Assembly: GCA_945879015.1 (NCBI GenBank) | Contig: CAMCUO010000019.1 | Coordinates: 1-47,470 of the forward strand | DNA from: Chitinophaga pinensis | GTDB lineage: Bacteria; Bacteroidota; Bacteroidia; 2-12-FULL-35-15 | DNA: 47,470 bases | Reading direction: 5' to 3' | In this document: positions 8,473 through 17,610 of the stretch, in pieces | Layout: each line of letters begins with the position of its first letter | Numbering within the stretch: position 1 is the stretch's first letter | Made by a program: the position numbers and the translations under genes | Notes under the pieces: generated by a model | The model's input: only the letters and a program-made list of their open reading frames with translations | What the model was told of the DNA's origin: nothing | Database searches by the model: none

Positions 8473-9342
8473 ATGGAATCTAAAACCAATACATTTAGTA
8501 ATTATTTATCCTTAGTAAAATTTAGTCATACTATTTTCGCTCTGCCATTTGCTATTATTGGCTACTTTTTAGCGATTACATATACGGAAGCAAAATTTGA
8601 TATAAAACTTTTTGCATTAGTTGTATTGTGTATGGTTTTCGCTCGAAGTGCAGCAATGGCATTCAATAGATACATTGATAGAAACATTGACGAACAAAAT
8701 GCTCGCACTGCGATTAGAGAAATCCCTGCTGGAATAGTTAAACCAAAATCGGCATTGATTTTTGTAATTTCCAACTGTATTCTTTTTATTGGAACAACTT
8801 ATTTTATTAATCCACTTTGTTTTTATTTATCACCTGTTGCTTTACTTGTTGTTTTGGGTTACAGCTTAACAAAACGTTTTACAGCATTGTGTCATTTGGT
8901 TTTAGGATTAGGCTTGTCACTCGCACCAATTGGTGCATACTTAGCCGTAACAGGAAAATTCGATTGGTTACCACTCTTCTTTTCCTTTGCAGTTTTATTT
9001 TGGGTAAGCGGATTTGATATTATTTATGCTTTGCAAGATGAAGAATTCGATCGTTCTAAAAATTTAAAATCCATTCCTGTATTATTAGGGAAAAAAGGAG
9101 CGCTGATGCTTTCTAACATTTTACATTTAATAAGTGTTGGATTTATTGTTTACGCTGGTATTTATGCAGAATTTAAATTATGGTATTGGGCAGGAGCAGT
9201 AATTTATTCTTTGCTTTTGTTTTACCAACACACACTTGTAAAACCGAATGATTTATCAAAAGTAAATCTTGCTTTCTTTACTACAAATGGCATTGCTAGT
9301 GTAGTGTTTGCGGTTTTTGTACTGCTTGACTTGTATGCATAA
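8473..9342 (+). CDS. UbiA-family prenyltransferase (MqnP/UbiA-like)
   Basis: 289 aa with about eight or nine transmembrane helices. Both Asp-rich motifs of the UbiA superfamily are present: N65-R-Y-I-D69-R-N-I-D73 and D182-x-x-Y-A-x-Q-D189-x-x-x-D193, which bind Mg2+ and the polyprenyl diphosphate. These enzymes transfer an isoprenoid tail to an aromatic ring in the inner membrane during quinone synthesis. The sequence (NRYIDRNIDEQNARTAIRE) matches the 'ubiA-like' subgroup often linked to the futalosine route of menaquinone synthesis (MqnP) rather than MenA, but no other quinone gene lies in the window, so the exact substrate is inferred. Two bases separate its stop from the chosen start of the next gene. 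Confidence 0.88.
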   Translation: MESKTNTFSNYLSLVKFSHTIFALPFAIIGYFLAITYTEAKFDIKLFALVVLCMVFARSAAMAFNRYIDRNIDEQNARTAIREIPAGIVKPKSALIFVISNCILFIGTTYFINPLCFYLSPVALLVVLGYSLTKRFTALCHLVLGLGLSLAPIGAYLAVTGKFDWLPLFFSFAVLFWVSGFDIIYALQDEEFDRSKNLKSIPVLLGKKGALMLSNILHLISVGFIVYAGIYAEFKLWYWAGAVIYSLLLFYQHTLVKPNDLSKVNLAFFTTNGIASVVFAVFVLLDLYA

Positions 9343-9343
9343 A

Positions 9344-10009
9344 ATGTTAAAAAAATTAAAATCCCTTCCTTATAAAAAATTATTCAAATGGTCGTTTGTA
9401 CTATTAACGATTCTTGTCCTATCAATTGTTATCAGTAATTATTGGATTATAAAAAGTACAAAGGCACAAATTTATTCTGAGACATCCTCGATTCCTCAAA
9501 ATGATGTTGCCATACTTTTAGGTGCAAGTAAAAAATTGCGAAACGGAAGTGAAAATTTGTTTTTCAAATATCGCATTGAAGCTGCTACTCAATTATACAA
9601 ATCCGGAAAAATTAAACACATTATAGTGAGTGGAGATAATTCCAAAAAAGAGTACGATGAAGCGACAGACATGAGAGAAGCGTTGGTTGCACAAGGCGTT
9701 CCAGACAGCTGCATTACTCAAGATTATGCTGGGTTCAGAACATTAGATTCTATGGTAAGATGTTTAAAAGTATTCGGACAAAATAAAATCACTGTTATTT
9801 CACAAAGATTTCATAATGAAAGAGCAATATTTATTGGAAATTTTTATGATATGGAAGTAGTAGCATTCAATGCAAAAGATGTTCCTGATGCTTTTTCTTT
9901 AAAAGTAAGAGTGAGAGAACATTTTGGAAAATTCAAAGCAGTATTGGATTTATATTTACTTCACAAACAACCGAAGTTTTTAGGAGAGAAAGTTGCGATT
10001 AAACTTTAG
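9344..10009 (+). CDS. SanA-like DUF218 (YdcF/ElyC family) membrane protein
   Basis: 221 aa from ATG 9344, which begins one base after the prenyltransferase stop codon. Earlier in-frame starts at 9308 and 9335 would overlap that gene and add hydrophilic residues, so 9344 is preferred. One N-terminal transmembrane helix (about 14-34) is followed by a DUF218 domain: NDVAILLGASK, FFKYRIEAATQLYKSGKIKH, IIVSGDN, AYxE-like DEATDMREALVAQGVP and ITVISQRFHNERAIFI. This is the pattern of SanA, linked in E. coli to envelope barrier function and vancomycin exclusion. It probably acts on a cell-wall or lipid-linked intermediate; the biochemical activity is not settled. Its 3' end overlaps the convergent gene at 10006 by 4 bp. 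Confidence 0.85.
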   Translation: MLKKLKSLPYKKLFKWSFVLLTILVLSIVISNYWIIKSTKAQIYSETSSIPQNDVAILLGASKKLRNGSENLFFKYRIEAATQLYKSGKIKHIIVSGDNSKKEYDEATDMREALVAQGVPDSCITQDYAGFRTLDSMVRCLKVFGQNKITVISQRFHNERAIFIGNFYDMEVVAFNAKDVPDAFSLKVRVREHFGKFKAVLDLYLLHKQPKFLGEKVAIKL

Positions 10010-10674
10010 TCCGAACAATTTGTGGCTCTTATCTTTTCTAGCAACTCAGAATAAATTTCATCCGGGGTGTAACTGTACTTATGTCCAGCTTTTACAAATA
10101 TGATATTCTTATACTTATCAAGTATATAAATAACAGGCCCAACTCCTAAGCTATAATGATAAAAAAGCAAATCAGCATTTGCTACAAACTCCACATTATT
10201 ATCATAATTTAATGAATAATCAAGCACCTGTTTATCCTTGTCTTCAAAAATATTGACTACTGTCAAGCTATCCTTTAACAATGATTTTAACTTGCAGAAT
10301 TGATGCAATCGCGCATTGCAGACATCTCCATAAGTTGTAGATGAAAAACTTACAATTGTAAAATCAGATTGAATTTTGTTAATGGATAAATCTGATCCAC
10401 TTAAATTGAAGAAATTAAAATCTGGCATTCTACAACCAATAACCTTTTGAACATGAGGATTAGCATCTATATTTCGTATAGCCAACATTGTGTCAACATA
10501 GCGCCTTACATTATTTATTGTAAGCGTATCCTGAAAATGCACAGAATCACGAGGCACATTTTCAATCGATAGCTTTATTTCTTTTTTGGCATTGATGAAA
10601 CATTCGGCATCGTATTGAGCGAATACATTAACCGCAATAGAAAGAAAGACGAATATGGAAATAGACTTAAGCAT
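10006..10674 (-). CDS. Secreted thioredoxin-fold (AhpC/TlpA-like) protein lacking CxxC
   Basis: 222 aa. Signal peptide 1-19 (SIFVFLSIAVNVFAQ). From about residue 80 the order of elements is that of a TlpA/AhpC-TSA domain: IGCRMPDFNFFNLSG, FTIVSFSSTTYGDVCNARL, SLTVVNIFEDKDKQVLDYSL, and the cis-Pro-containing GVGPVIYILDKYKNIIFVKAG. The position usually held by WCxxC reads STTYGDVC, leaving only one cysteine, so an ordinary thiol-disulfide cycle is unlikely. It may be a structural or binding variant in the periplasm. Single gene, between a convergent SanA-like gene and a palindromic repeat. Confidence 0.75.
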   Translation of the reverse strand: MLKSISIFVFLSIAVNVFAQYDAECFINAKKEIKLSIENVPRDSVHFQDTLTINNVRRYVDTMLAIRNIDANPHVQKVIGCRMPDFNFFNLSGSDLSINKIQSDFTIVSFSSTTYGDVCNARLHQFCKLKSLLKDSLTVVNIFEDKDKQVLDYSLNYDNNVEFVANADLLFYHYSLGVGPVIYILDKYKNIIFVKAGHKYSYTPDEIYSELLEKIRATNCSD

Positions 10675-10678
10675 ATTT

Positions 10679-10762
10679 TTACCACTAAGACACTAAGAAC
10701 ACAAAGACTTATTAAGATATTATTTAAAAAAAACTACGTGACCTAAGTGTCTTAGTGGTGAA
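10679..10762. repeat. Inverted pair of family C repeats (ACCACTAAGACACTAAG)
   Basis: TTTACCACTAAGACACTAAG at 10679-10698 and the complementary CTAAGTGTCTTAGTGGT at 10743-10759 can form a 15-17 bp stem with an AT-rich loop. The pair fills the gap between the NlpC/P60 and thioredoxin-fold genes. The same motif returns as a second pair on the other side of the NlpC/P60 gene. Confidence 0.7.
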
Positions 10763-10765
10763 AAC

Positions 10766-11542
10766 CTATACGATTCTCTTCAACAACCTCAATCGATGGG
10801 AGTAATCTTTTTTCTCATTATTAAAAATCCCCTGATGATCAAAGCCATCTATTCGAACTTTACCTGAAGCGTGGATGATTTTATTATTGTCCATCACAAT
10901 ACCAACATGCACAATTTTACCTTCATCATTATCAAAAAAAGCTAAGTCGCCTGGTTCTGCTTCTTCTACGAAACTGAGTGTTTCTCCTTCTTCTGCTTGT
11001 TGGTATGCATCACGTTTTATTTTTACTCCATTAAGTTTATAAACCATTTGAGTGAAGCCAGAACAATCAATTCCAAACGGTGTTTTTCCTCCCCACAAAT
11101 ACGGAGTGTTCAAATACATCATAGCAGTATCAATAATTCCATTTTTCGAAAATGGCAAATGTCCGTTTACAAACGCACCATCATAAGTAAACGTAGAATT
11201 TTCTACAGCACATTCTCCATTATCAAAATTTGGAAGAGTGCTTCCTATGCAAATCGGAAAAAGTTGAGAAATTTTATTGTCGGTAACAATTTGAATAAGT
11301 TCGTTCACACAAAATATTTCGGTAGAACTTAAAATATCAAAGGTATGATGAGCAATCGGAAGAAATTGTTTTTTATCAATCCAACAATCATAATCGTCAT
11401 AAGCAATTTTTATTCTACACCAAGAACCCTGCACTTCCAATATTTCGAAGTGGTCGCCAAATAGCAATTGAGTAACCATTTCGGAGCGATCCGAAGGTTC
11501 TTTTCTACAAGGGACGATACTTAGGTTTACTATTCCGAACAT
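10766..11542 (-). CDS. SH3-NlpC/P60 family cysteine peptidase
   Basis: 258 aa from ATG 11542. A GTG three codons upstream lies inside a palindromic repeat and is rejected. Residues 1-60 form a bacterial SH3-like domain (SIVPCRKEPSDRSEM, WCRIKIAYDDYDCWID), and the C-terminal 120 residues are NlpC/P60: TPYLWGGKTPFGIDCSGF with catalytic C160, then GDLAFFDNDEGKIVHVGIVM with H212 and IIHASG with H224. Such enzymes cut the D-Glu-meso-DAP or related bond in peptidoglycan stem peptides. There is no signal peptide or lipobox, so it probably works on imported murein peptides in the cytoplasm, as YkfC-type dipeptidyl peptidases do, unless exported by other means. The gene is bracketed by two pairs of palindromic repeats. 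Confidence 0.88.
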   Translation of the reverse strand: MFGIVNLSIVPCRKEPSDRSEMVTQLLFGDHFEILEVQGSWCRIKIAYDDYDCWIDKKQFLPIAHHTFDILSSTEIFCVNELIQIVTDNKISQLFPICIGSTLPNFDNGECAVENSTFTYDGAFVNGHLPFSKNGIIDTAMMYLNTPYLWGGKTPFGIDCSGFTQMVYKLNGVKIKRDAYQQAEEGETLSFVEEAEPGDLAFFDNDEGKIVHVGIVMDNNKIIHASGKVRIDGFDHQGIFNNEKKDYSHRLRLLKRIV

Positions 11543-11544
11543 TT

Positions 11545-11655
11545 TTACCACTAAGACACTTAGGTCACTTAGTTTTTTTATTTTTTATTTACCCTATAAA
11601 CTCTAATAACTAAAAGAAAAATATTTCTTAGTGGTCTTAGTGCCTTAGTGGTAAA
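11545..11655. repeat. Second inverted pair of family C repeats
   Basis: TTTACCACTAAGACACTTAG at 11545-11564 and TTAGTGCCTTAGTGGTAAA at 11637-11655 are complementary around an AT-rich loop. They lie between the thiolase stop (11661) and the NlpC/P60 start (11542). On the minus strand this could fold into a long hairpin and act as a weak terminator, although no ideal T-run follows. Confidence 0.65.
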
Positions 11656-11660
11656 TCTCT

Positions 11661-12839
11661 CTATACATTCTCAATAACCAAAGCACTCGCTCCACCACCA
11701 CCATTACAAATTCCGGCAGCACCATACTTTGCTTTATTTTGTTTTAATACATGAATTAAGGTAACTACAATTCTTGCTCCGGAACAACCCAATGGATGTC
11801 CCAATGAAACTGCTCCTCCATTCACGTTTACTTTACTTGCATCAAGTTTCATTTTTTGCATGTTCACAATTCCAACAGTTGAAAATGCTTCATTCAATTC
11901 GAAATAATTTATATCTCCTAAAGTTAAACCAGCTTTTGCAACTGCTTTTGGAACTGCTAAAGAAGGAGCTGTTGTAAACCACTCAGGTGCATGTTCTGCA
12001 TCTGCTGCTCCACGAAGAATCGCGATTGGTTTTAATCCTAATTTTTCCGCTTTTTCTTTACTCATCAAAACAACTGCTGCTGCACCATCATTCATTGTAG
12101 AAGAATTTGCTGCAGTTGCAGTTCCATCTTTTGAAAATGCACCTTTTAACTCTGGAATCTTATCGAAACGAACATTTTTATATTCTTCATCCTCTTTCAT
12201 GATGATTGAATCACCTTTGCGTTGAGGAATTTCAACTGGAACAATTTCGTCAATGAATTTGCCTGCTGCCCAAGCTGCTTGTGAACGTTTGTAAGATTCT
12301 ATTGCAAATGCATCTTGCTCTTCGCGAGAAATATTACATTCTTTTGCACATAAATCTGCTGCATTTCCCATAGGATAATTATGGTAAACATCGGTCAAAC
12401 CATCTTTAGCCAAACCATCAATCATGGTAACATTACCATATTTATTTCCCCAACGTAAATTTTCAGAATAAAATGGAACTTGACTCATATTTTCCATTCC
12501 GCCAGCAACGACAACATCCGCATCGCCCAACATAATACTTTGTGCACCAATCATGATGGCTTTCATTCCAGAAGCACAAACTTTATTGATGGTAGTACAT
12601 TGAACAGTGTTTGACAATCCTGCAAAAATAGCTGCCTGACGAGCAGGTGCCTGACCTAAATTAGCCTGCAAAACGCTTCCCATATAGACTTCCTGAACTT
12701 CTTTTCCGTCAACTCCAGCCTTAGCCAGTGCTCCTTTTATTGCGATTGCTCCTAATTTAGTAGCCGACACGCCTGCTAATGCTCCGCCAAAACTTCCCAA
12801 TGGTGTTCGAGCTGCAGAAATAATGTATACTTCTTTCAT
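11661..12839 (-). CDS. Acetyl-CoA C-acetyltransferase (thiolase)
   Basis: 392 aa, full length for a biosynthetic-type thiolase. The acyl-accepting cysteine is C88 in CTTINKVCASGMKA, the active-site histidine H348 in GGAVSLGHPLGCSGAR and the second catalytic cysteine C378 in GICNGGGGASAL. These positions coincide almost exactly with C89/H348/C378 of the well-studied Zoogloea enzyme. It condenses two acetyl-CoA to acetoacetyl-CoA, or the reverse, in the cytoplasm, feeding ketone-body, butyrate, mevalonate or amino acid pathways. No companion HMG-CoA, 3-hydroxyacyl-CoA or CoA-transferase gene is adjacent, so the pathway is open. The start is ATG at 12839, preceded by AT-rich repeats of the form GAATTn. 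Confidence 0.95.
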   Translation of the reverse strand: MKEVYIISAARTPLGSFGGALAGVSATKLGAIAIKGALAKAGVDGKEVQEVYMGSVLQANLGQAPARQAAIFAGLSNTVQCTTINKVCASGMKAIMIGAQSIMLGDADVVVAGGMENMSQVPFYSENLRWGNKYGNVTMIDGLAKDGLTDVYHNYPMGNAADLCAKECNISREEQDAFAIESYKRSQAAWAAGKFIDEIVPVEIPQRKGDSIIMKEDEEYKNVRFDKIPELKGAFSKDGTATAANSSTMNDGAAAVVLMSKEKAEKLGLKPIAILRGAADAEHAPEWFTTAPSLAVPKAVAKAGLTLGDINYFELNEAFSTVGIVNMQKMKLDASKVNVNGGAVSLGHPLGCSGARIVVTLIHVLKQNKAKYGAAGICNGGGGASALVIENV

Positions 12840-12942
12840 AATGAATTAGTGAATTATTGAATTAACGAATTGTTGAATTATAATAGGGCAAATTTAAGCA
12901 TTATTCGTGCTTTTAACAAACGAAAAATGGAACACAAACGAG

Positions 12943-13013
12943 GCGGATAAAGCTGACTTACACTGACTTTAATAAAAATCTAAAAAAATCCGTTTTTTGC
13001 CCGCTTTATCCGC
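12943..13013. repeat. Inverted repeat GCGGATAAAGC / GCTTTATCCGC
   Basis: GCGGATAAAGC at 12943-12953 is exactly complementary to 13003-13013. The loop is about 49 nt and contains further weak complementarity. It lies in the divergent spacer between the thiolase and the HD phosphohydrolase genes. It could be a dispersed palindrome or a binding site; the sequence does not decide. Confidence 0.5.
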
Positions 13014-13115
13014 GTCATCTGTGTTAAATCTAGGATTGTGAATAAACCTGTGTACAAACTACCATCCTCTACCTTTCCAAAACACTCAAGTATTGACTAT
13101 TTTCGTAGTACAATT

Positions 13116-15179
13116 ATGAAAAATTTCATTTCTTTCATTCGTCACTCTCACCCTGAAATATATAAGGGCATACTTTTTTGTATCGCTGTTGCAGCTATTG
13201 TATTTATTTTTCCTAAACAAGGCAAGTTCAAATACGAGTTTCAAAACTTAAAAGGGAAACCATGGTTACACGAAGATTTAATTGCTCCCTTCGATTTTGC
13301 TATCAAAAAATCAGCGGATGAATTACGAAAAGAAAAATCAGATGTCATTGCAAATGCTAAACCCTATTTTAAATTTGACAACAATGTTGTTGCTGCAAAA
13401 AAAAATCAAATCAAATTTGAAATAGATAAAAGCTGGGACAATAAAAAAAATAAAGCTCTCAAAACTAAAACAATTGCTCTTGGAGAAAAAATTCTCGATT
13501 CCATTTATAGTAAAGGAATACTTGAACCCAATGCAACTATTGACACAAAATCTTCTGACTTCTCAATTTATGTTCTCGACAACAATATTGCGGAAGAACA
13601 TGAATTAAATGATTTCTACACTATCACATCAGCTTACGAATATCAACAAGAAAAATTATCCAAACAAACTGGAGTAGATACCAAATACCTCTTGCCCATT
13701 TTGGAAAACTGCATAGCACACACAATTTTTTATGACAAAGAAACATCTGAGAAAATATTAAAACAAAGCATTGATGACATTTCCCCTTCGCGCGATATTA
13801 TACTAAAAGAACAAAGCATTATTTCTAAAGGTGAAATTATTGATGCCCATAAATTTCAAATACTTGAATCTTTAAAATCAGAATACGAAGGGCAAAGTGG
13901 TAGCTCTAGCGATTATCTGTTTATTATTCTCGGACAAGTATTAATTGTATCCAGTTGTTTATGTGTATTGATAGCATTTTTAGGATTTTTCAGAAAAGAC
14001 ATTTTTTTAGACAACGCAAAAATTACTTTCATCTTAATTTTAATTTTCTTACAAGTATTAATGGCACATTTTTCAAATGGCTCTCAATCATTTAGCATTT
14101 ATCTTTTACCATTTTGTATTCTACCAATTATCATTCGTGCTTTTTATGATACACGCATTGCACTGTTCACACACTTAGTAACAGTGTTGATTGTTTCGTT
14201 TATGGCTCCCGACCGATTTGAATTTACATTCATACAGTTATTAGGTGGGATGGTTGCCATCTTCAGTATTGTGAATATGCACAATCGTTCACAAATATTT
14301 ATTTCTTCAGGAGTAATTTTCTTAACCTACAGTGTTGCCTTTGTAGGAATCACTATTATACAAGAAGGAGGTAGCGATGCTATTCTCTTAACTGATTTTG
14401 CTTGGTTTGGAATTAGTGCTTTACTTACTTTATTTTCTTATCCATTAATTTTTGTATTCGAAAAATTATTTGGGTTCATTTCCGATGTTTCACTTCTTGA
14501 ACTATCAGATACGAATGGAAAATTACTACGTGAATTAGCATCTCGTGCTCCTGGAACTTTCCAGCACTCTTTGCAAGTAGCAAATCTTGCCGAAGAAGCA
14601 ATTTATAATATAGGAGGAAACGCATTATTAGTAAGAACAGGTGCTTTGTACCACGACATAGGCAAAATGGAAATGCCGATGTACTTTATAGAGAATCAAG
14701 CCACAGGCATGAACCCGCACGATGAAATGAGTTTTGATGAAAGTGCTGCAATCATTATCTCTCACGTTATAAAAGGAATTGAGATTGCGAAAAGAAATAA
14801 TTTACCAGAACAAATTATCGACTTTATTCGCACACATCACGGAACAAGTATCACTGGCTATTTTTACCGCTCATACCAAAACGCTTTCCCTGAAGAAAAA
14901 ATTGATGAATCTAAATTTCATTATCCCGGTCCAATTCCTTTTTCGAAAGAAACTGCTGTCCTAATGATGGCTGATTCGGTTGAAGCGGCTTCCCGTAGTT
15001 TAAAGAAATACGATGCAGAAAGCATTGATGCGCTTGTAGAAAAAATAATCAATACTCAAATTGAACAAAACCAATACGCCAACTCTGATATCACCTTTAA
15101 AGACATTAATACACTCAAAAAGATCTTTAAAAAGAAATTAATGAACGTGCATCATGTAAGGGTTGAATACCCTAGATAG
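13116..15179 (+). CDS. 7TM-HD cyclic-di-AMP phosphodiesterase, PgpH-like
   Basis: 687 aa from ATG 13116 (MKNFISFIRHSHPEIYKG); the longer frame needs a GTG at 13038 and adds 26 residues without conserved features. Order: a first transmembrane helix (about 17-34), an extracytoplasmic 7TMR-HDED domain (about 40-265), a bundle of transmembrane helices (about 268-450), and a C-terminal HD domain with H484 (FQHSLQVANLAEEA), H513-D514 (ALYHDIGKMEMP), a following HVIKGIEIA, and RTHHGTS. This is the layout of PgpH, which hydrolyses cyclic-di-AMP to pApA and thereby affects osmotic and potassium balance. The diadenylate cyclase is not in the window. Convergent with the aminotransferase gene, with 4 bp between stops. 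Confidence 0.92.
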   Translation: MKNFISFIRHSHPEIYKGILFCIAVAAIVFIFPKQGKFKYEFQNLKGKPWLHEDLIAPFDFAIKKSADELRKEKSDVIANAKPYFKFDNNVVAAKKNQIKFEIDKSWDNKKNKALKTKTIALGEKILDSIYSKGILEPNATIDTKSSDFSIYVLDNNIAEEHELNDFYTITSAYEYQQEKLSKQTGVDTKYLLPILENCIAHTIFYDKETSEKILKQSIDDISPSRDIILKEQSIISKGEIIDAHKFQILESLKSEYEGQSGSSSDYLFIILGQVLIVSSCLCVLIAFLGFFRKDIFLDNAKITFILILIFLQVLMAHFSNGSQSFSIYLLPFCILPIIIRAFYDTRIALFTHLVTVLIVSFMAPDRFEFTFIQLLGGMVAIFSIVNMHNRSQIFISSGVIFLTYSVAFVGITIIQEGGSDAILLTDFAWFGISALLTLFSYPLIFVFEKLFGFISDVSLLELSDTNGKLLRELASRAPGTFQHSLQVANLAEEAIYNIGGNALLVRTGALYHDIGKMEMPMYFIENQATGMNPHDEMSFDESAAIIISHVIKGIEIAKRNNLPEQIIDFIRTHHGTSITGYFYRSYQNAFPEEKIDESKFHYPGPIPFSKETAVLMMADSVEAASRSLKKYDAESIDALVEKIINTQIEQNQYANSDITFKDINTLKKIFKKKLMNVHHVRVEYPR

Positions 15180-15183
15180 AATA

Positions 15184-16437
15184 CTAACCAGCTATCTCCT
15201 TTAAAGCTTTTATAAAAACAGTTAACTCAGCAGTTGTTGTATAAACATGCGGAGTAATTCTAACACCATGCACATTTGCAGAATCAATCGCTACAGTCCA
15301 AATTTTGTATTTATCCAGTAATATCTTAGCTAAATCTGCTGGTTTAATTCCTTCTATTCCAACATTAGCAATGCCACAGTGCCGCGATGGATCTGTTGGT
15401 GTATTCAAATAAACTTTTTTGATATCAGTAACTTTTGAAGTCCAAAATGTTTGAAGGTAACGTAAACGTTCTTCTTTTCGTTTGCTTCCAATTTTGTTGT
15501 GATAATCAATCGCATGATGAATGGCAATATCAATTGAAACAGGGTGAGTTCCAGTGTGATTCAGTTTTTTAACATCTGTTTCCGCAAAACCATATTCTCC
15601 ATAGATTGGCCAAAGCACTTTTATTTTTTCTTTTCGGATATATAATATTCCTGCACCCATAGGAGTTCCCAACCATTTATGCAAACTACTTCCATAATAA
15701 TCGCAACCTAATTCTGAAATTTTGAAATCAAAATGCGCAACCGCGTGAGCACCATCTACCATCACTTCTACTCCTTTGCTATGCGCCATGTCACATATTT
15801 TTTTGATTGGTAGAATTTGGCCTGTAATGTTTATCATGTGACAAACCATTAGCAATCTGGTTTTAGGAGTAATCGCATTAGAATAAAGATCAACAATTTC
15901 TTCATCTGTTTTAGGATGTAGTGGAATCGAAATTATTTTGTTTACAATCCCATAACGTTTGCTTTGCTGCTTGAACATATCGAGCATACTTCCATAGTCT
16001 TGTTCAGCCATAACAGCTTCATCAACAACCTTCCAATCGATTCCGGAAATAATTATATCTAACGATTCGGTTGTATTACGTGTAATAATCAATTCATCAC
16101 TTGAACAACCTAACAATTCTGCTAGCCTATCATTTACTTTTTGCTTATTAGCAAATTGAACCGTCCGCATATAATAAGATGCTTCTGTATTAATCATACG
16201 AACATCCGTCAAATACTTTTCCAATACAGGTTGCGACATCATACTAAAATATCCATTCTCCAAGTTGATGTAGTCGGGCTTTAGTTTATAGTCGCTGCGA
16301 ATCTCCAACCAGAAATCATCAAATTTCTCTTTGGTAAGTTCTTCTGGAATTTCATCTAAAATACTTTTCGCTTTTGAAGTAAAAGGAATTGCTGAAAATA
16401 AAAGCAAAGACTTGAGAAAATTTCTTTTGTTGAGCAT
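15184..16437 (-). CDS. Class V aminotransferase, isopenicillin N epimerase-like, exported
   Basis: 417 aa. PLP-dependent fold type I: cofactor lysine K254 in SSLHKWLGTPMGAG, and the Asp that binds the pyridine nitrogen, D228, with H231 in VDGAHAVAHFDF. The general pattern (INLENGYFSMMSQPVLEKY near the N-terminus, HTGTHPVS later) resembles the isopenicillin-N-epimerase/cysteine-desulfurase-like subgroup. Residues 1-23 (KRNFLKSLLLFSAIPFTSKA) look like a signal sequence of the KR-x-F-L-K type, near to but short of a twin-arginine motif, so export of a folded PLP enzyme is possible. The substrate cannot be inferred. Followed on the same strand by the alpha/beta hydrolase with its own spacer. Confidence 0.87.
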   Translation of the reverse strand: MLNKRNFLKSLLLFSAIPFTSKAKSILDEIPEELTKEKFDDFWLEIRSDYKLKPDYINLENGYFSMMSQPVLEKYLTDVRMINTEASYYMRTVQFANKQKVNDRLAELLGCSSDELIITRNTTESLDIIISGIDWKVVDEAVMAEQDYGSMLDMFKQQSKRYGIVNKIISIPLHPKTDEEIVDLYSNAITPKTRLLMVCHMINITGQILPIKKICDMAHSKGVEVMVDGAHAVAHFDFKISELGCDYYGSSLHKWLGTPMGAGILYIRKEKIKVLWPIYGEYGFAETDVKKLNHTGTHPVSIDIAIHHAIDYHNKIGSKRKEERLRYLQTFWTSKVTDIKKVYLNTPTDPSRHCGIANVGIEGIKPADLAKILLDKYKIWTVAIDSANVHGVRITPHVYTTTAELTVFIKALKEIAG

Positions 16438-16480
16438 AGGAAGTATTTCTATATTAATAGTAAATATAAAGTAAATAATT

Positions 16481-17569
16481 TTACTTTTTTAAAAACTCTA
16501 TCATCTCATCCAAATGTCCCGAAGAACAATAACAGCCTACCAAATGACATTGCCCAACAGAAGACAAATCAAACAATGTAACACTGGAATTTATAAAATT
16601 CTTTGTGAAGTATTTTTTAAAATTCAAAGAACACCCCTTATGATTACAACCTAAAGTTGTATTTACATATCTGTAAGGACCAGGACCAAACCAACCTACT
16701 TTTTTTCGTAATACAAAATCATTTTCATTGTATCCTATCATTAGTCTATAATTGTCTTTACTCTTAAAATCAATATCCGTTTTCCGTTTATAATAATCGT
16801 TGAAAGAATCATCAGAAAGAGCTGGTGCAATTAAACATATGTTTATCCGATTATTAGCTGGAGTAGGTGAAATACTTTCCTTTGAGTTAAACAATGAATG
16901 CAAGGCTACTTGAGCTCCAAGACTATGAGTAATAATATTGATTGTGTCAAATTTTAAATCATAAAATACTTTCCTCAAACCAAGTCCAACAGGAAGAGCG
17001 TTTTTCTCAGCTTCTTGCAAAAGATTATACAGTGCTTTGTTTTTTTTTCTATTGGTTGAATAACAACAATCGTACATAGCATCCCAATATACTTCAACAA
17101 ACAAAGTATTTAATTTTTGCTGAAAAGTTTCTTTCATAATAGCGTAATCTCTAGGAGAAGTACGATCGCCATTTGATTTTAAAAAGGGTTTTCTATATCC
17201 ATGAATCAAAAAACTAACTGAAGTAGCTGTTCCTTTATTTGAAAAAAGTGCTTGTTTTCTAGAAGATATAATAGAATCATTGAGAACATTGCAATTTTCG
17301 AGACTATACTTATCGAATGAGCAATTATATTGTTTTGAAATTACAAGAAAATCGTTTTGATTTTTAGCATACCAATTTATTAGTGAAGCATTACAATTAT
17401 CCAAAGAGGAATTAGAAATAAGATAATCAGGATAAAAACTTCCTTCTTTGTCGATATAAACTGCAGGTTGTTGACTTTTTAAATTTCGTTCTCCGTAAAG
17501 CACATGTGGAGATTGTCCATAAACAATAGAAAACAAACAAAAATAGATGAATAAAAATACTGCTCTCAT
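16481..17569 (-). CDS. Secreted alpha/beta hydrolase (DUF900-like)
   Basis: 362 aa from ATG 17569, where a normal signal peptide begins (MRAVFLFIYFCLFSIVYGQ). The longer frame up to 17641 would begin inside a terminator hairpin and is rejected. The mature protein has a hydrolase core: VSFLIHGYRKPF (oxyanion/HG region), FVEVYWDAMYDCCYS, and the nucleophile elbow INIITHSLGAQVALHSL. The combination resembles the DUF900 group of serine hydrolases. Eleven or so cysteines, some in CxxxC patterns (DCCYS, CHLVGCYC), suggest disulfides, unusual for cytoplasmic proteins. Substrate unknown; an esterase or lipase-like activity at the envelope is a guess. Confidence 0.78.
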   Translation of the reverse strand: MRAVFLFIYFCLFSIVYGQSPHVLYGERNLKSQQPAVYIDKEGSFYPDYLISNSSLDNCNASLINWYAKNQNDFLVISKQYNCSFDKYSLENCNVLNDSIISSRKQALFSNKGTATSVSFLIHGYRKPFLKSNGDRTSPRDYAIMKETFQQKLNTLFVEVYWDAMYDCCYSTNRKKNKALYNLLQEAEKNALPVGLGLRKVFYDLKFDTINIITHSLGAQVALHSLFNSKESISPTPANNRINICLIAPALSDDSFNDYYKRKTDIDFKSKDNYRLMIGYNENDFVLRKKVGWFGPGPYRYVNTTLGCNHKGCSLNFKKYFTKNFINSSVTLFDLSSVGQCHLVGCYCSSGHLDEMIEFLKK

Positions 17570-17610
17570 AATTAAATTAATCCAATTTGTAAATCTAACT
17601 AATTTTAAAC

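Noticed and set aside
13038..13115. 26-residue N-terminal extension of the PgpH-like protein from GTG 13038
   Set aside because: It uses a GTG directly after repeat-derived sequence; ATG 13116 gives the usual start just before the first transmembrane helix.
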